From: Welwitschia mirabilis
Taxonomy: Eukaryota > Gnetophyta > Gnetopsida > Welwitschiales
Direction of reading: 5' to 3'
Length of the DNA stretch: 64,000 nt
Assembly: GCA_051453625.1 (NCBI GenBank)
Contig: JBOZIK010000001.1
Location: 252,583,391-252,647,390 of the forward strand
The notes beneath the pieces were generated by a model that saw nothing but the letters and a program-made list of their open reading frames with translations, was not told where the DNA came from and ran no database searches. This document shows, in pieces, positions 1 through 12,788 of this stretch (position 1 is the stretch's first letter; every line of letters starts with the position of its first letter). Position numbers and translations under genes: made by a program.

Positions 1-89
1 TAGTTGGAAGATCATAAGAACTCTAACCTATTTAGATTTCAAAGGATTCTTTAGTACTTAGGGGCATCGATTATATCTCATGTAGGATC

Positions 90-767
90 AAGAAGTCAAA
101 GGAGTCAATTGCCTCTAGATCAAAGGAAAAGGCATCATACATTTAAGAGAATGATTAGACTTCAATACCATAGAACTAGGAAGATTTAGATGATTTTGAT
201 GATAAGCTTCTTATATTTTATCATACTTACTATAAAATCCCTATCTGTCACCTTACATAGATATCTTAACCATCACTAGCTCCATCAAAATCCTCCTCCT
301 TCATCATATTAATTACATTTATCAACCTCACTACCACATCTAATTCATGCTCTATCACTCAAATTAGCTTCATCCTTTAGATCTAATTTCACTACTATAC
401 TACTAGTAGTTCTTCTAGTACATTTATCACATCTTAGACATACATTTGTATGAGATAATGAGCCTTATAGGATTATGAAGATCAATCATAGATGCCATCA
501 TAGAAATATAACATTGCTTCACCTACCTTATCCTCTTCTTACATCATTCAAACTTCTAGTACATGTGAGAGTGATGATCGTAATGAGAATATAGGGGATG
601 AAAAACATTACACCAATGACTCTAATCTTAGTAATCAAGCATTTTTATTCTATTTAAAAGAGGAAAGAATATGAAAAACCGATCAAGGAATTTATGTGAA
701 TGTTGTAGGTAATGAACTTAAGATTAAATTGGATTATCGCATGAGTAACATCATTCTCAATGATTAA
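90..767 (+). pseudogene. Decayed ORF at the 3' end of a copia-like element
   Basis: One reading frame of 226 codons stays in register across the whole interval and is broken only by point stops, mostly TAG with some TAA and TGA, the pattern expected when CAG, CAA, TGG and CGA codons deaminate. The N-terminal part is rich in Lys, Ser and Glu, followed by an acidic run (EDLDDFDDK), a Ser/Thr-rich middle, and a hydrophilic C-terminal part that includes NENIGDEKHYTNDSN. No conserved enzyme motif is visible. It lies about 340 bp upstream of a polypurine tract and probable LTR, the place held by the third ORF in the three other copia elements of this window. I infer it is the same kind of ORF; homology is not shown. 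The element's 5' part lies outside the window. Confidence 0.35.
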
Positions 768-1102
768 TTTTGATTTTTTATACACATGATGCTATCTTAC
801 ATATTACTCTTATTATTGTATCAAAACTTGCTTTATTTTTTATTACACTATGTATTTTCATGATTATGTTACATGTTCTAGCTATTAATCTGATTATCTC
901 TTATTAGATATATTGTATAATGTTTTTACCATGTTTTTTAGCTTTAAAAATGTTTCTTTTGATGAAAGTCATGTATTAATTAGATATTGTAAACATTTTT
1001 GTACTAAAGAGTAATATGCTTTTTATTCATTTTAATTTTTTATTATCCTTATCATGACTATCAAATATTGCACTAACAAATTTATCAAGTATTAGACATC
1101 AT

Positions 1103-1114
1103 TAAAAAAAGGGA
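1103..1114 (+). other. Polypurine tract before probable LTR
   Basis: TAAAAAAAGGGA followed by TATTGGTGG matches the layout at the other copia 3' LTRs here (a purine run ending GGGA/GGGGAAGA, then a TG-to-TA start). It would prime plus-strand synthesis. Only one LTR of this element is in view, so the call rests on form alone. Confidence 0.35.
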
Positions 1115-2170
1115 TATTGGTGGAAAACTCCTAGTTTTAGTTACTCCCACTTTTCAAATGCAATGTATCTTATTATGTAGATAGGATGCTAAAAGATAAC
1201 TCTTAGGATAAGAGGACACTAAAATTCAAGTAAAGATCATAGTCAGCAAAATTAGATTCTAAGGCATAACACAAAATCATTTAAAGAGATTCATAAAGTT
1301 TGGATGAGACTAAACATAGATGTCTATAGCCTTAAAGACATCTGTAATAAATATATCTAATAGGATTGAAGATGTCTATACCAAAAGTAAGTCTACATCA
1401 AAAGAAGAGATTTCTACAAGTTTCAAGATACTAACACTAAAAGTAAACCTAAATAAAAATAAAATACATCTATCATGAGGAAGATTTCTATGCTAGACTA
1501 AAATAGGTAACAAATAATAGTTGGTGCTAGTAAAATGATATTAAAGGTTTATTATTTTTTGGAAATCTAAGCAAGTTATGCATGATGAATTATCAGTCAA
1601 AGGATCACAGAATTAGTATTTTAAAGTTTATGAAATCTAGGAAAATTGACTAAAGACATCTACTATGTTAAAGATTTATACCTTAAATATGTATATTAAA
1701 ATTGAAGAAATCTATGTAAAATACATTTATGACATTGATCAAATTTATTTTGAAAAATGACATCAAATAAAAATAGCCGTTTAACATCAAAAACTAGTCA
1801 TTTATAGTTATTAAACAACATTTAAACTAATTCAAATGATGATTTCCAATAAAAAATAAACTAGGTTGTCTTAGAGGTATAAAATACATAAATATATATA
1901 TTTGAAGAAGTTTTTGAAAAATCAAGTTTAAAACTATATAAGCTCATACTAAAGACATCTAGTGATTCTATACTTATCCACTATTGTTTCTTTAACATTT
2001 AATTTATGTGAGTTACTACATTAAACAAGAACTCAAGTAACATAACTTGATACATCTATTTAGGATTATTCTTTTCTTATTCTAGTTTTTGGTGTTTTTC
2101 TATTATAGTACTAGATTTATTAAATCATTTATTTTTAAGTACAAAATCATTTTTAGTAATATATCTTTCT
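1115..2170 (+). repeat. Probable 3' LTR with GACATCT/AGATGTC pairs
   Basis: This follows the purine tract. The first 900 bp hold repeated short motifs in both orientations (AGATGTC near 1318 and 1370, GACATCT near 1337, 1645 and 1952), as in the U3 parts of the other LTRs. A TATA-like box, ACTATATAAGCTC, lies near 1933. The right end is a guess from the usual LTR length of about 1.05 kb, because no second copy is present to align. Confidence 0.35.
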
Positions 2171-3299
2171 TGGATTCCTTGCTTGGGATTATGAAATGTA
2201 AGATAATGATTGCATAAGTATACTCCTTATGATTTTTTAAGTGCTCGAGAGAATTATTAAACTTTGAATTTCTAGGTTCCCTTAGGATAAGAGAGTACTA
2301 CCTTACAAGGAGCATCATAGTTGATTATAAGGTTGGTGATGCTATTAAACCACTATTTTATAGGTTAAGAATATCTAATGGTATGAATTACTAAGCTATG
2401 CTCTATGTGTAAACATACCTAGGCTAGGAAACCAAGTAAATCATTAAGATTTTATGTTTTAATTTTTATTTTTTGGTTGATTAAATTTTATTTAATGGAA
2501 CTCATTCACCCATCACTTATGAGTTTAGTGATACTTAATGTTCTAAAGTGATTTCTAAAAAGTGCTACTTAAATACTTATTACCAGTAACATCCTTCCTT
2601 CACTTAACCTATATAAGATTAAAAATGCACTTATTGAGAATACCTAAGTCATATCACTTAGAAGTGAAAATAAACTAATGGTACTAAGAGATGAATAATC
2701 ACATGATGAGGAGTCACCTAGCAAGCCTTATAATAAAGAAGAAGTTGAAAAAAACTTATGAATGTCCCATGATATGAGAAATTCCTACATTTTTCTTAAC
2801 ATTTCCATTAGAAAAAGATTTTGAATTCATCTTTGTATTTTGAAAAAAAGTTCAAGCCTTAACATAAAAGATAAACATTTATTTGAGTCATAACAATAGT
2901 TTAGTGATCTTACACATATTTATTTTGATGATAACTCATACTCTTTAGTGGATAACGACTCATATTTATTTTAATCTTAAAATTTTCTCTTGTATTATTT
3001 GTTAAGAAATCATAAGCTAACTGTAGTTTAATTTCTTTTAGATGTTTAATGCATACATTTAGTCTTTCATGATTGGTGTTCTCTTTAACTTCATGGACTT
3101 TTATATGTAAATTTACATGAATAACCTCCTAGTTTTTGACACCTCATATTACCATATCCCTCACATTCTTATGCATCATATCCTTCATCATCTTGATCCT
3201 CTTCCCATGCATTATATTGAAAAAAACTACCATGAGAAAAACTTAGTTTCATTACATAATATTAGCTTAGATTTATCCCTTGGTATATTAGATTTAGGT
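2171..3299. other. AT-rich DNA, nothing recognised
   Basis: No coding frame, RNA gene or clear repeat is visible. A 62-codon frame at 3117-3305 shows no family motif; it may be part of the decayed gypsy copy C that is clearer further right. Confidence 0.4.
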
Positions 3300-3854
3300 G
3301 GATAAATCCAATTATATTTAAAGTTGTATTACCTAATAGTTTCTCTCTCATAAAACCATCGAAACATTATCACATGTACAATCATCATCTTAAGCCCTTT
3401 TACAAATATAACTCCAAATTTCATTTAGATCATAAAATCTTCCATCATTACCTTAAATATCATCATTCACCCCTTTAATTATGGGACTATTTTATACAAA
3501 TCACTAATCATCCACCTCTCCCATCTTACTATGTGTTTATGAGAATTGGATATTCTAGTAGTAGCCTTCTTACATGAACAACAATAAAGATCTTTATCAC
3601 TTCATAGTTTTGGTTGAGATTTTGTGAATCCTTTATTTTTAAGAAAAATTGGTTTTGATCTTTGAGTTCTTTTTCTACTTTTACTTGAGTTCTCTAATTT
3701 AGAATTAAGAAAATAAAATATGATTTTCTAATTTTACGTTGTAATCATATTTCAATAATTCATTGGAATGATATTGTTTCTCCATTACTGTAATAACCTA
3801 TTAACTCTAGTAAAAAAAGAAAACAAAATAAGTAAAAAAAATGATGATGTAGAA

Positions 3855-4080
3855 TCTCTTCTCTAATCATATAGTTTTCTTTGATCATTATTATTGAGTT
3901 TAGTTAACTACACTAAGGCTATGGATTCCTGTTAGCAATGTAGCTCTAATGATTTATCTGTAGTGCATTTAACTACATTAAATCTATAAATGCTTACTGG
4001 TAATGCAACACTAACCTCTTCATTCGTAACATGTTAATGCTATTGGAATAAGACATCATAATTCTAAATGCTCAATATAA
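3855..4080 (+). repeat. Conserved 3' block of the gypsy A/B/C family
   Basis: A roughly 225-bp block shared by the three gypsy copies. It lies between the protease-side coding remnant and the 3' LTR and shows no open frame in any copy, so it is likely a non-coding part of the element. Confidence 0.5.
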
Positions 4081-5214
4081 TTGAATGTGTAAAATAGTCA
4101 TTCAGAAAAGTAGAAGGAAATTAAAGTGAAATTAATATGAAATTTAAAACTTTTTTTGATTTACTTACTTTAATACTTATAACTTGAAATCCTTTTACTA
4201 CTCTTCAATTTGCAATATTTACTCCATTAATGCCTTACCTTATTTTGATAATAGATTTATAATTAATAAAAATAATATTAGGACATTAGTTTAGTTTCTT
4301 AGTCTTCTTTATTAATCTTATTTTCAATTCATTTCATTATTATAAATCATATGAATTCACTTTTTCTCTTCATGAGAAAGCACACAAGAAGTGTATGTTT
4401 GTTGTGATGAGATCTCTTCATTCATGAGTTAGTCTAAGATCAAATTAGTATAAATTATTAATTAGTCCAATCGAACATAATGCTTATAATTTCTTAGGTT
4501 TTTGTTAAAACTCATTTCTGTCATTTCTAAACCACATCATTAATGTTTTTATAACCTTGCACTCTTACCTTTTTACTATTCCAAGTATGAGAAAGCCTAC
4601 TTTAGAAATATAGAATCACTATGAGACCTTATCGATGATACTAACATTATTCATTGTCTTCTTTTTATCTTCTTCATATAAAGCCTTATTCTCCATGATA
4701 GTAATTTTAGTTTATTAGTTGGTCATGATTCTTTATAAAAATGAACTATAACTTGATCTTCATTCATTTTCCATATTCTTTTTTATTCACTTCGCTTTCT
4801 TCATTTTTGTCTTTTCTTCTTCTTAATTCTCCATTTCCTTCTTCTTTATTTCTTTTATCTATAATAGTCATAGGTTAGATTACTCATTTATCCATTTCTT
4901 ATAAAATTCCTTTTTACGATATCATCTTCTCATGCATCTATATGTGTATCTTGTGTTACATTTTCATTTCCTAATTAAATAACATATAGTCCTCTTTGAA
5001 TAATTTTCTTGAATTTTTATGAAATACCCTTTTTTTGCATCCTTATACATCCCAAATTTCATGAATTCTTATTTTCATATGTGCCTTTCAACTTTCACAT
5101 TCTTAAATTTAATAAAAAAGTTAAATTTGGTTGGAAGTAATTGTTTCATTTTTAATTTCTACTCTTCATGATTCATCCATTTTTTTTAAGTGAAATTAGA
5201 CTAAAAAGTGGCTA

Positions 5215-5216
<2 letters not shown>

Positions 5217-5269
<53 letters not shown>
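5217..5269 (+). repeat. Compound (CT)n(GT)n microsatellite
   Basis: About 20 CT units run into 7 GT units and then into an assembly gap. The true length is unknown. Confidence 0.95.
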
Positions 5270-5416
5270 NNNNNNNNNNNNNNNNNNNNNNNNNNNNNNN
5301 NNNNNNNNNNNNNNNNNNNNNNNNNNNNNNNNNNNNNNNNNNNNNNNNNNNNNNNNNNNNNNNNNNNNNNNNNNNNNNNNNNNNNNNNNNNNNNNNNNNN
5401 NNNNNNNNNNNNNNNN
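5270..5416. other. Assembly gap (147 N)
   Basis: The gap interrupts a microsatellite; the length is not a round number, so it may be an estimated size. Confidence 0.99.
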
Positions 5417-6216
5417 GTTTTAATAAGAGATAATCAAAAGTTTGGTTGGAAGATGTAATTACATGCAAAAAGTGATATTTAGCTTAAGTAATTAAGGTTA
5501 CTTTAGCATAATAGATTATTAATTTATCTATTTTAATAATTTTATCTTGATTTATGATATTTTATTTATGAAGATCTAACATTCAACTCCATACAAGGAT
5601 TTTTTAAGTTTTTTTACAAGATTGTGGATCATATGCCACAAGGTGAGGAGAAACTACCACAAAAATTAAATGGCACTAGTCGAATTAATGGTAGTGCTAA
5701 TAATATTTGGAGTATTTAGTTTATTCTTATGTTTTAATCTTTACTTTAGCTACTAAGTTAATTAAACTTATGGATAACCTAACTCAAACAGGCTAAAAAT
5801 TATGTAAATTTCCAAGTCTAAAACCCTAACCCTTGTTCTAATTCTAACTTCTTATCATATAAAAAAATTAATAGTGCCTTGATTTTATGATTTTTCATGG
5901 TTTTTAGTGATTGTTGAGGCTTTTACTATTTTGATAAATTATTAATGATAGGATCAATGATGCTTTATTTCTAATTTTTCATTTAGAAATGAGCTAGCCT
6001 TTAATGCTAGCATGACCTTATAAGATTTAGCTTGAGTTTTCTTTTATGTAATGCTTACTATTTTATTTTAATAAAATGCTACTATTTCCTTAGTTTAGTT
6101 TTATGATTTGAAGATTGATTGTATTAAAATACTTTTAATGCTTTGAATAAATCAAAGAAATAACAATATGTTCTTTGGTGTAATATTTTGCATAGAAAGT
6201 ATGAATGTTGTTACAT

Positions 6217-6316
6217 NNNNNNNNNNNNNNNNNNNNNNNNNNNNNNNNNNNNNNNNNNNNNNNNNNNNNNNNNNNNNNNNNNNNNNNNNNNNNNNNNNNN
6301 NNNNNNNNNNNNNNNN
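6217..6316. other. Assembly gap (100 N) with duplicated flanks
   Basis: The 71 bp left of the gap (6146-6216) recur right of it (6320-6390) with three differences, each G on the left and T on the right. This looks like two overlapping contig ends that were never merged. Confidence 0.95.
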
Positions 6317-6545
6317 TTTAATAAATCAAAGAAATAACAATATTTTCTTTGGTGTAATATTTTGCATAGAAATTATGAATGTTTTTACATACTGATTATG
6401 CTTGAGTTTGTGCTAAGGTAAGTTGAGTTTTTTATGCTTTCACTAAGTGCTTTATTGATGTTTTCATATTAATCTATGGTTTATATTAATTTTTTAATGA
6501 TCTTTATGAATTTTCCTCATTTTCATGCTTATATAGATATGATAT

Positions 6546-6645
6546 NNNNNNNNNNNNNNNNNNNNNNNNNNNNNNNNNNNNNNNNNNNNNNNNNNNNNNN
6601 NNNNNNNNNNNNNNNNNNNNNNNNNNNNNNNNNNNNNNNNNNNNN
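6546..6645. other. Assembly gap (100 N) with duplicated flanks
   Basis: The 79 bp before the gap (6467-6545) recur at 6646-6724 with a single C/T difference, again suggesting redundant contig ends. Confidence 0.95.
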
Positions 6646-7125
6646 TATTAATCTATGGTTTATATTAATTTTTTAATGATCTTTATGAATTTTTCTCATT
6701 TTCATGCTTATATAGATATGATATAAGAGCTAAGAAAATTTGAGGTCTTTACTAACACTCATATGATAAATGAGATTATTTCATCATGCTTAAGATTAAT
6801 AAATGCTTAACATTTTGATTTCATTAGAAAGAAAGGTTTCACTGACAATTACTCATTTCATTATTCTCATGTTCATTCTAGATCTAAATATTATGCCTCA
6901 ATCCTAGTATTATTATTGAGAAATGGCATAAAATTACTTTATAATAAGGAATCACCCTGTGATAGTTATAGAAACTAGTTTATACAATATTTTACTGCTA
7001 CATTACTACATTTATTCTTTAAGAAGAATGGAAATAGGACTATACTATAAATAAAGGTCTTAGCTATTTACTAGTAAAATTTTATCTTGATCATGCAACA
7101 TTTTGTATCTCTAGGAGGATCTTAC

Positions 7126-7377
7126 TATTAAGGTTTATTGTCAAATTAATGTCAAACTACGATATATGACATAGTTTAATATGTTGCAAATATTTTAGTT
7201 AAATAAAGTTTTTACAACTTAAAAGTAAATCAAAATTTTTTCTCAAATTTTTCTTAACCCTAAAAATTAATAATATTGATAAGGAAGCAATTGGATTCTA
7301 GTGGGATTAACTAGACCTGAACCTAATGTTTTCTATCGAAACCTGTAAGAGATCAACCAAACCTCATAAGAGGCCAA
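7126..7377 (+). repeat. 5' LTR of Copia 1, left fragment
   Basis: It aligns with the first 250 bp of the 3' LTR from 22481: shared strings include 'tagtttaatatgttgcaaat' and 'taatgttttctatc'. The alignment stops where element N begins and resumes at 14991. Confidence 0.85.
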
Positions 7378-8710
7378 TGTCATATTTTGAATTTATGCAA
7401 TCTTAAAGTCCTTTAAGTAAACCTCTAAATCAAATTACTTGTAGAAAAATAGATGCTGGTATAGATAAGAGTTCACTCAAATGTCATAATCTCAATGAAG
7501 GAACTAGGCTTAGAGTTAGAGAATTGACTTCCAAAGGTATTTTTAGATTTTTATCTTTTAATAACTAAAAGTAAATAACAAGGTAAAATGTAATGCAAAG
7601 TGATTGGAGATGAAATGGAAATGGAAGTGGAATGAATTCTATTAAATCTTAATTCTCCTGTCATAAGGACTATCTCTTTATAATTCAAATCAATTAAGAA
7701 GAGTACTTTACTTATTTCTAATTAATAAGAACTATGAGATATACCAAATAGAATATCAAATGCAATTGTAAATGGAAATTAAATAATAATGCAAATCTAA
7801 ACTAATAGAGTCAACCTTGATAAAGTTTGCTCTTTTGATCTAAATAAGTTATAGAATTTTCACTAGACTATAATCAACTTAAACCATAAGGAACATAAAC
7901 CGAATTTAAGTGAAAAGAGTATTTGAATTAATCATAGAACGTTACATCCATATATAATAAAGTAGCAACACCTTAATGAAAGAGACTCCACCTGACATCA
8001 AGGAGATGGATCTCTTATCCTTTAATCTTATGTCACAAGCATATTGGATACAAAAGATGAATTAAAAGTAAGGATAAGAATAGCATTAATAGTATTACAT
8101 TGAAAGTTCTAGAACTATAATCCTAAAAGTTAAAAAAAAAAACCTAATAGCCCATGTGAGGTACATGACCTCATTACAAGATAATTCAGTCCTTCTTATA
8201 CCACAAAATAGTTGTTGTCTTGACTATCATGGAGACGATACTAGGGATGATGACCCATAATAACAGATAAATTATTAGCTTTTAGCTCTACAATTGGCCC
8301 CCTAATTAACTCCAAATGTGTTGTCGTCCCTCATGCCATGGGAACGACATTGGGGATGATACCTCATTAGAAAAGGGGGTTTGTTAGCTCCAAGATCTAG
8401 TCTATATTGCTGTCATAATGGGTTAATACAGTGCTATCATTATGCCTATCATGGGGATGACAATGGGGATGATACCCTTCCAAATCTATCGAAATAAAGT
8501 GATTCATCATTCTTTATCATTAATCTTCCTTCAATACACTAAGGATTAGAAAATGCCTGAAATATGTCTAAATATGCTAAGAATTACATTTTTTTTGTGA
8601 TTATTTCATTAACTCTTCATAATCATCAGAATTGCATCTAAACCTATATAAATGTCTTGCAAAAGTACTTCAAATACATCATTAAATTCCTACAAATTGA
8701 CATTGCAACC
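7378..8710 (-). repeat. 3' LTR of element N
   Basis: Matches 13661-14990 over its full length with mainly C/T and G/A differences. It holds three copies of an inverted-repeat unit with arms like GTCATCC and GGGATGA at about 8216-8262, 8320-8370 and 8440-8480. Confidence 0.85.
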
Positions 8711-11245
8711 TAGCTTCCTACTTAGCCTTGTCAATCCCTGACAAAGTAAGTAATCAACTATATTACAAGCCAATTTGAGTAAGATAATCAGCAACTAGAA
8801 AAAATTAAATTTGAGTATAATTTTATCATATAAAAATAGACATCAAAAATCAATTAGCTGATACAACTAATAATGTATTCATAATCCCCCGACTTAAACA
8901 CATCACCATAGAATGAATGAATGTCATACATATACAAAAATCATAAAATGTAATAATGATAGCTCAAAAAATGATAATTTGTATGCACAATTCAAGAAAG
9001 TAATGGTAAAACTGATGTGTAAATCTTAAGTAGTATTAATCTCAAATAATGATGCATGAAAAGTTCATTAATGTCTTCTAAAAGGGGTAAAGTACAAAAG
9101 TAAATATAGCATTTTTCCTCTAGATGATTTGAAACATAGCTATAGGAAAACTCTGTGGATGTGCTACTGTGCTCCTGCTAAATAAAGTCCATGAAATTTT
9201 ATTCAAGTAACATGAAATCATATCAAAATAATTCATTAGAAATATATATCATGAAACCTTAAAAAAGATCCTTTAAAATTTTTCCTTAATATCTTAGGAG
9301 AATCTCAAAGAGGTGTCCCACCCTCTCCCGCAGATGTCCTAAATTGTATAGAGTAAAAGGATACTTGTCATCTCATATGTCATGGGGATAACATAAGTGA
9401 GACATCAGTGATCAAATGAGATATTTGGTTAGATAGGAAAAATTAGAAAAATTTGAAACCCAAAGTAAGTAGTTAAAAAGCCGTAGAAAAATAGAAATAA
9501 AACAAAAAGTGAAAATATCCTAAAAAACATAATCATGATGAAAAGAGACTTATGGAAAAAGGGTGTGAAGTAGGAGAAAAATGCATAAAGTAGAAGGAAG
9601 AAACACTCAGAATAACTCTTTAAATATGCCCTAAATGCAATAAGCATTCAAGATTATGTAATTATATGTATGCAAAAGAAAATGCAAAGAAATGGAAAAA
9701 AACAAATAGTAGCATAAAATAAAAGGAATAAATTAATCCAATTCAAGAAATGCATCAATTAAAGTGCTAAAAATAAAACAACCCTTATAAAGAAAAACCA
9801 CAAGTTAAAATAAAAAGACAACTAGAAGACTACCAAATGATCAAGTCCTAATTATTATGTGGAGAAAGATACGATAATGACTTTGAAAATTTCAAATAAA
9901 AAAAACTAAGAAAAACATAATAAAAATGGATAACCAAGAGCATGAAGAAGATTGATTACCTATCTAAAAATTCCAACTTAGCAAAAACCCTTGGTAGAAA
10001 TCATAAAATCACCTAATAATGATGAATGATAGAATGTAAAATTTTATAAAGTATTATTCAAATAGGTAATGATTATGACAAAACCAAGTACATATAATGT
10101 TTTAATCAAGGAATGATAAGATCAAAAGCTTCTTAGAAATGAACTCACTTATTTAAATCCTAAAAGAACACCAAAATCCAAAAAAGTATAATGATCATGT
10201 GGAAATACTATATACAAAATAAGTATAGAAGATAAGCAATACCTCTGATAATACTAGGAACAACACTAATTTCATAGTCTCTAAGTAAAAATTATTTTTC
10301 CATGATGAGGGGAGTGCGACCACTATCAAAGAATAAGGACCTATACAACATGACCAACTAACCCCTTCTTGGTGTTTTCATAGCTACCATATCATGCTAC
10401 CAAAGGCCCTTCTCAAGAAACTTTGCCATGGTGTGCTTGTAGTAGGACATCATGGTAACCAAGATTTTAGTTCAAATACAAAAGATCATGATCATTATTA
10501 ATTTCTTTTCTTCTTCTTTTATTTTTCCCTTTTTTTCCCTTTTTTGTATTACAGTGAAAAGAGTAATTTAACATGATAAAGTATTCATAAGAATAAAGAT
10601 GAAGTAATGAAAAGAGAAATAAGGAAGAACATCCAAAACAATTAAAGACTTACATCATTAAGATTGAACAAGAGAAATTAAGACATCTTCCTTTAAAATA
10701 AAATTTATAGACATATGGATGTCTTAAGATTGAGTGAATCTAATCTTATCACTTAGAATTCATAAGTAAAAGAGTTACTAGTTATGGTAACTTCATAAAA
10801 TAAAACATTAGTTAAGTTAAATATGTTTAAGTGATAGCATGACATTTACTAAAAGAATTGCCTAAGGAAGAATTTAGTTAATGAAAGAAGAAAAATTTAA
10901 ACACAAGTGCTTCTATCATGTTCAAGATTTAATCAATAGATATTACAATGATTTTAAACCTTATATACATTAATTTTTGAATTTCCAAAGTGGTCATATT
11001 GAAGGTTTTAAATGACCCATTTTAAGATGTACTTTTTATAAAAGATAAGGATCCAACCATTGAAAGGTTTAATTAGTCATGAAAAAGGTGCATGCAAGTA
11101 GTGTATTTTTCAAAAAAAATAAGGGCCAAACCAAATAGAAATCTATTAATAGACAAAGAACTTTGATAGCATAAATTTTAGAATCCAAATAATAGACAAA
11201 GAAGTGATAAATTTCATTGAGAAATAATCTCTTATTAAAATATTA
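8711..11245. other. Interior of element N, no recognised coding
   Basis: Frames on both strands are short and show no family motif. A purine-rich minus-strand run at about 10500-10550 (GGGAAAAAAAGGG type) is the only compositional oddity; it could be an internal purine tract. A 72-codon minus frame at 9429-9647 is hydrophobic and Phe-rich and is probably chance. Confidence 0.4.
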
Positions 11246-12788
11246 TAAATCATGAGTATCATTATATAATTCGTTGAAGGTACTAATCATAAAATAAATC
11301 CAAGAAGTTTTTAAAAGCTTTTAAGAATGTTTAATAAGATTGAGAGGCTCCTTAAGATTCAGTTCTGAGCATGGGTTATTATGAAGAAGATAAGTTTTAC
11401 TCCAATTCAAAATTCCACGATAGTCCAAGTAATACTTTTGAAAAGAATAATCATTAAAAGCACAAGATAAAGTATACTTAATTAAAAAAAAATATTACCT
11501 TGAGTATCACATGAATTTTTAAAAGGCAGAGATTAAGAGATAGGAGAAATAGACTATTTAAAATTATGATTTTCATGAAAATCAAAGAAAGAAACATGGC
11601 TTTCAGAATTACATGAAAGTTCAAATGGAAGAGAGAGAGAAAGGTTATTATTATTAAGGTCATAAGATAATGTGAAAGTCAAAGTAGAAGTAAAAGGAAA
11701 AATGTGATTTGATGTTATACATAAAGGCATAGATGAAAAGCATGTAGAAGTATGGATAAAATAAACAAGTCTATCCTTTATGAAGTTTGAATAAATCTAG
11801 ATGAGTCCTTTATTGTATTTAATTTCTTCATTATTATCTTTATCACTATTTCATTGGATTGTTTCTTCACTTTTCTCACTATTATTCATGACTATATCTT
11901 CCTTATCTTATTGAATATTACTTTCATTCTCTAAATTATTGGATTTATCAAAACTTTATGAAGAGAAATAAAAGCATTATCTTGATAATTAATTGAAAAA
12001 TTTTTAGATTCTTCATGAATGGATTCTTTATCTAGATTATTTAGTAGTAAATGAATGATAGGAATATAATCTTATACCTCAATATCATCATCTAATGAAT
12101 GGTTATCGTCATCCTAATTATTGAAATATTGAATTGAGTTATTATTATCTCCCCTTTGCTCATCTCCAAATGAGTAGGATATTGAAGTCTGATCTAAAAT
12201 TTTATCTTCAATTTTAAAGCAAGAACTATAATCATTTGTATCTAAGTTTTCCTCATTTTCCTTAAGGTAGAATGAAGTAGAATAGCTTTGAGGATGTTAT
12301 GTTATAAAAGAACTTTCAATTGGTAACATTATTTCTTACAAGATTTCAACCAAATTTTCTAGGCTATTATTGGTGTTTTCTTTGTTCTTCTTCAATTCAT
12401 CAATCATTTCTTTTAATTGATCATTTTCTTCATCATAGTAGGTCCTAGAGATGGTTCTTCTTCATAGTAATGAATGGGAGATTATTGGGATTGTTAAAAA
12501 GAATTGTAGGAAGTTTGTCTAAATGAGGTGGAATCCCTAAAATATGGAGAATATGTATTATCATGTCTATATGACATTTGAAAAAAGGGGGGAAAAGAAT
12601 AAAAAGGTTAAAAAGAGGAAGGAACCCAAGTCCTACTCTCAACATCATTTTTTTTTTGTTCTCCCTCNNNNNNNNNNCTTAGAATCTCTTATGTTTCTCC
12701 TCTTTTTGGCAAAGATATCTCGAAGTGTTTTCTTACTATTATCCTCAAATTTTTTCAAGTTGAGTTTTCTTAATGGTCCTTTTATCAT
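11246..12788 (-). pseudogene. Unrecognised long ORF of element N
   Basis: A coding-like region of about 500 codons can be followed on the minus strand from an ATG at 12788, with several frame changes, one 10-N gap (12668-12677) and stops mostly explained by Gln codons turned to TAA/TAG. The start encodes a basic stretch, MIKGPLRKLNLKKFED, with SKKTLRDIFAKKRRNIR behind it. A charged, coiled-coil-like part follows (YYDEENDQLKEMIDELKK), then acidic Asn-rich segments (DDDNHSLDDDIEV) and a Ser/Asn/Phe-rich part (LNNNNLSLSLPFELS; NSESHVSFFDFHENHN). No zinc knuckle, protease or polymerase motif is seen. It may be the single protein of a non-autonomous family, either a highly diverged gag or an accessory ORF. 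I do not know its function. Confidence 0.5.
12668..12677. other. Assembly gap (10 N)
   Basis: Short placeholder gap inside the ORF of element N. Confidence 0.99.

Larger units (their letters stand above)
3300..7105 (+). mobile_element. Gypsy family copy C, 3' part with LTR
   Basis: The block 3855-4080 matches 47570-47800 in copy A and 60825-61040 in copy B: all three share the succession 'aactacactaaggctatgg', 'atgctcac-tagtaatgcaacact' and 'gctcaat' in the same order. About 1.4 kb further on, a TGTAATTACATGCAAAAA start at 5454 matches the LTR starts of A and B, and 6740-6830 matches LTR sequence at 36075-36180 and 56510-56590. The element is therefore a third copy on the plus strand. Its gag-protease region, if it exists, is not recognisable. 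The left boundary is approximate. Copia 1 begins at 7126, about 20 bp past the apparent LTR end. Confidence 0.5.
5454..7105 (+). repeat. LTR of gypsy copy C, with two gaps
   Basis: The start TGTAATTACATGC resembles the 62449 start of copy B's 3' LTR. Downstream parts align with LTRs A and B. After removing 200 N and two gap-flank duplications the length is close to the 1344 bp of LTR A. The end near ATGCAACA at about 7100 is tentative. Confidence 0.45.

Noticed and set aside
5818-5835. Telomere-like AACCCTAACCC
   Set aside because: Less than two full plant telomere units; expected by chance and not in an array. A single TTTAGGG at about 51948 was set aside for the same reason.
9429-9647. 72-codon hydrophobic minus frame inside element N
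   Set aside because: Phe-rich low-complexity composition in AT-rich DNA; no start context or homologous copy elsewhere in the window.
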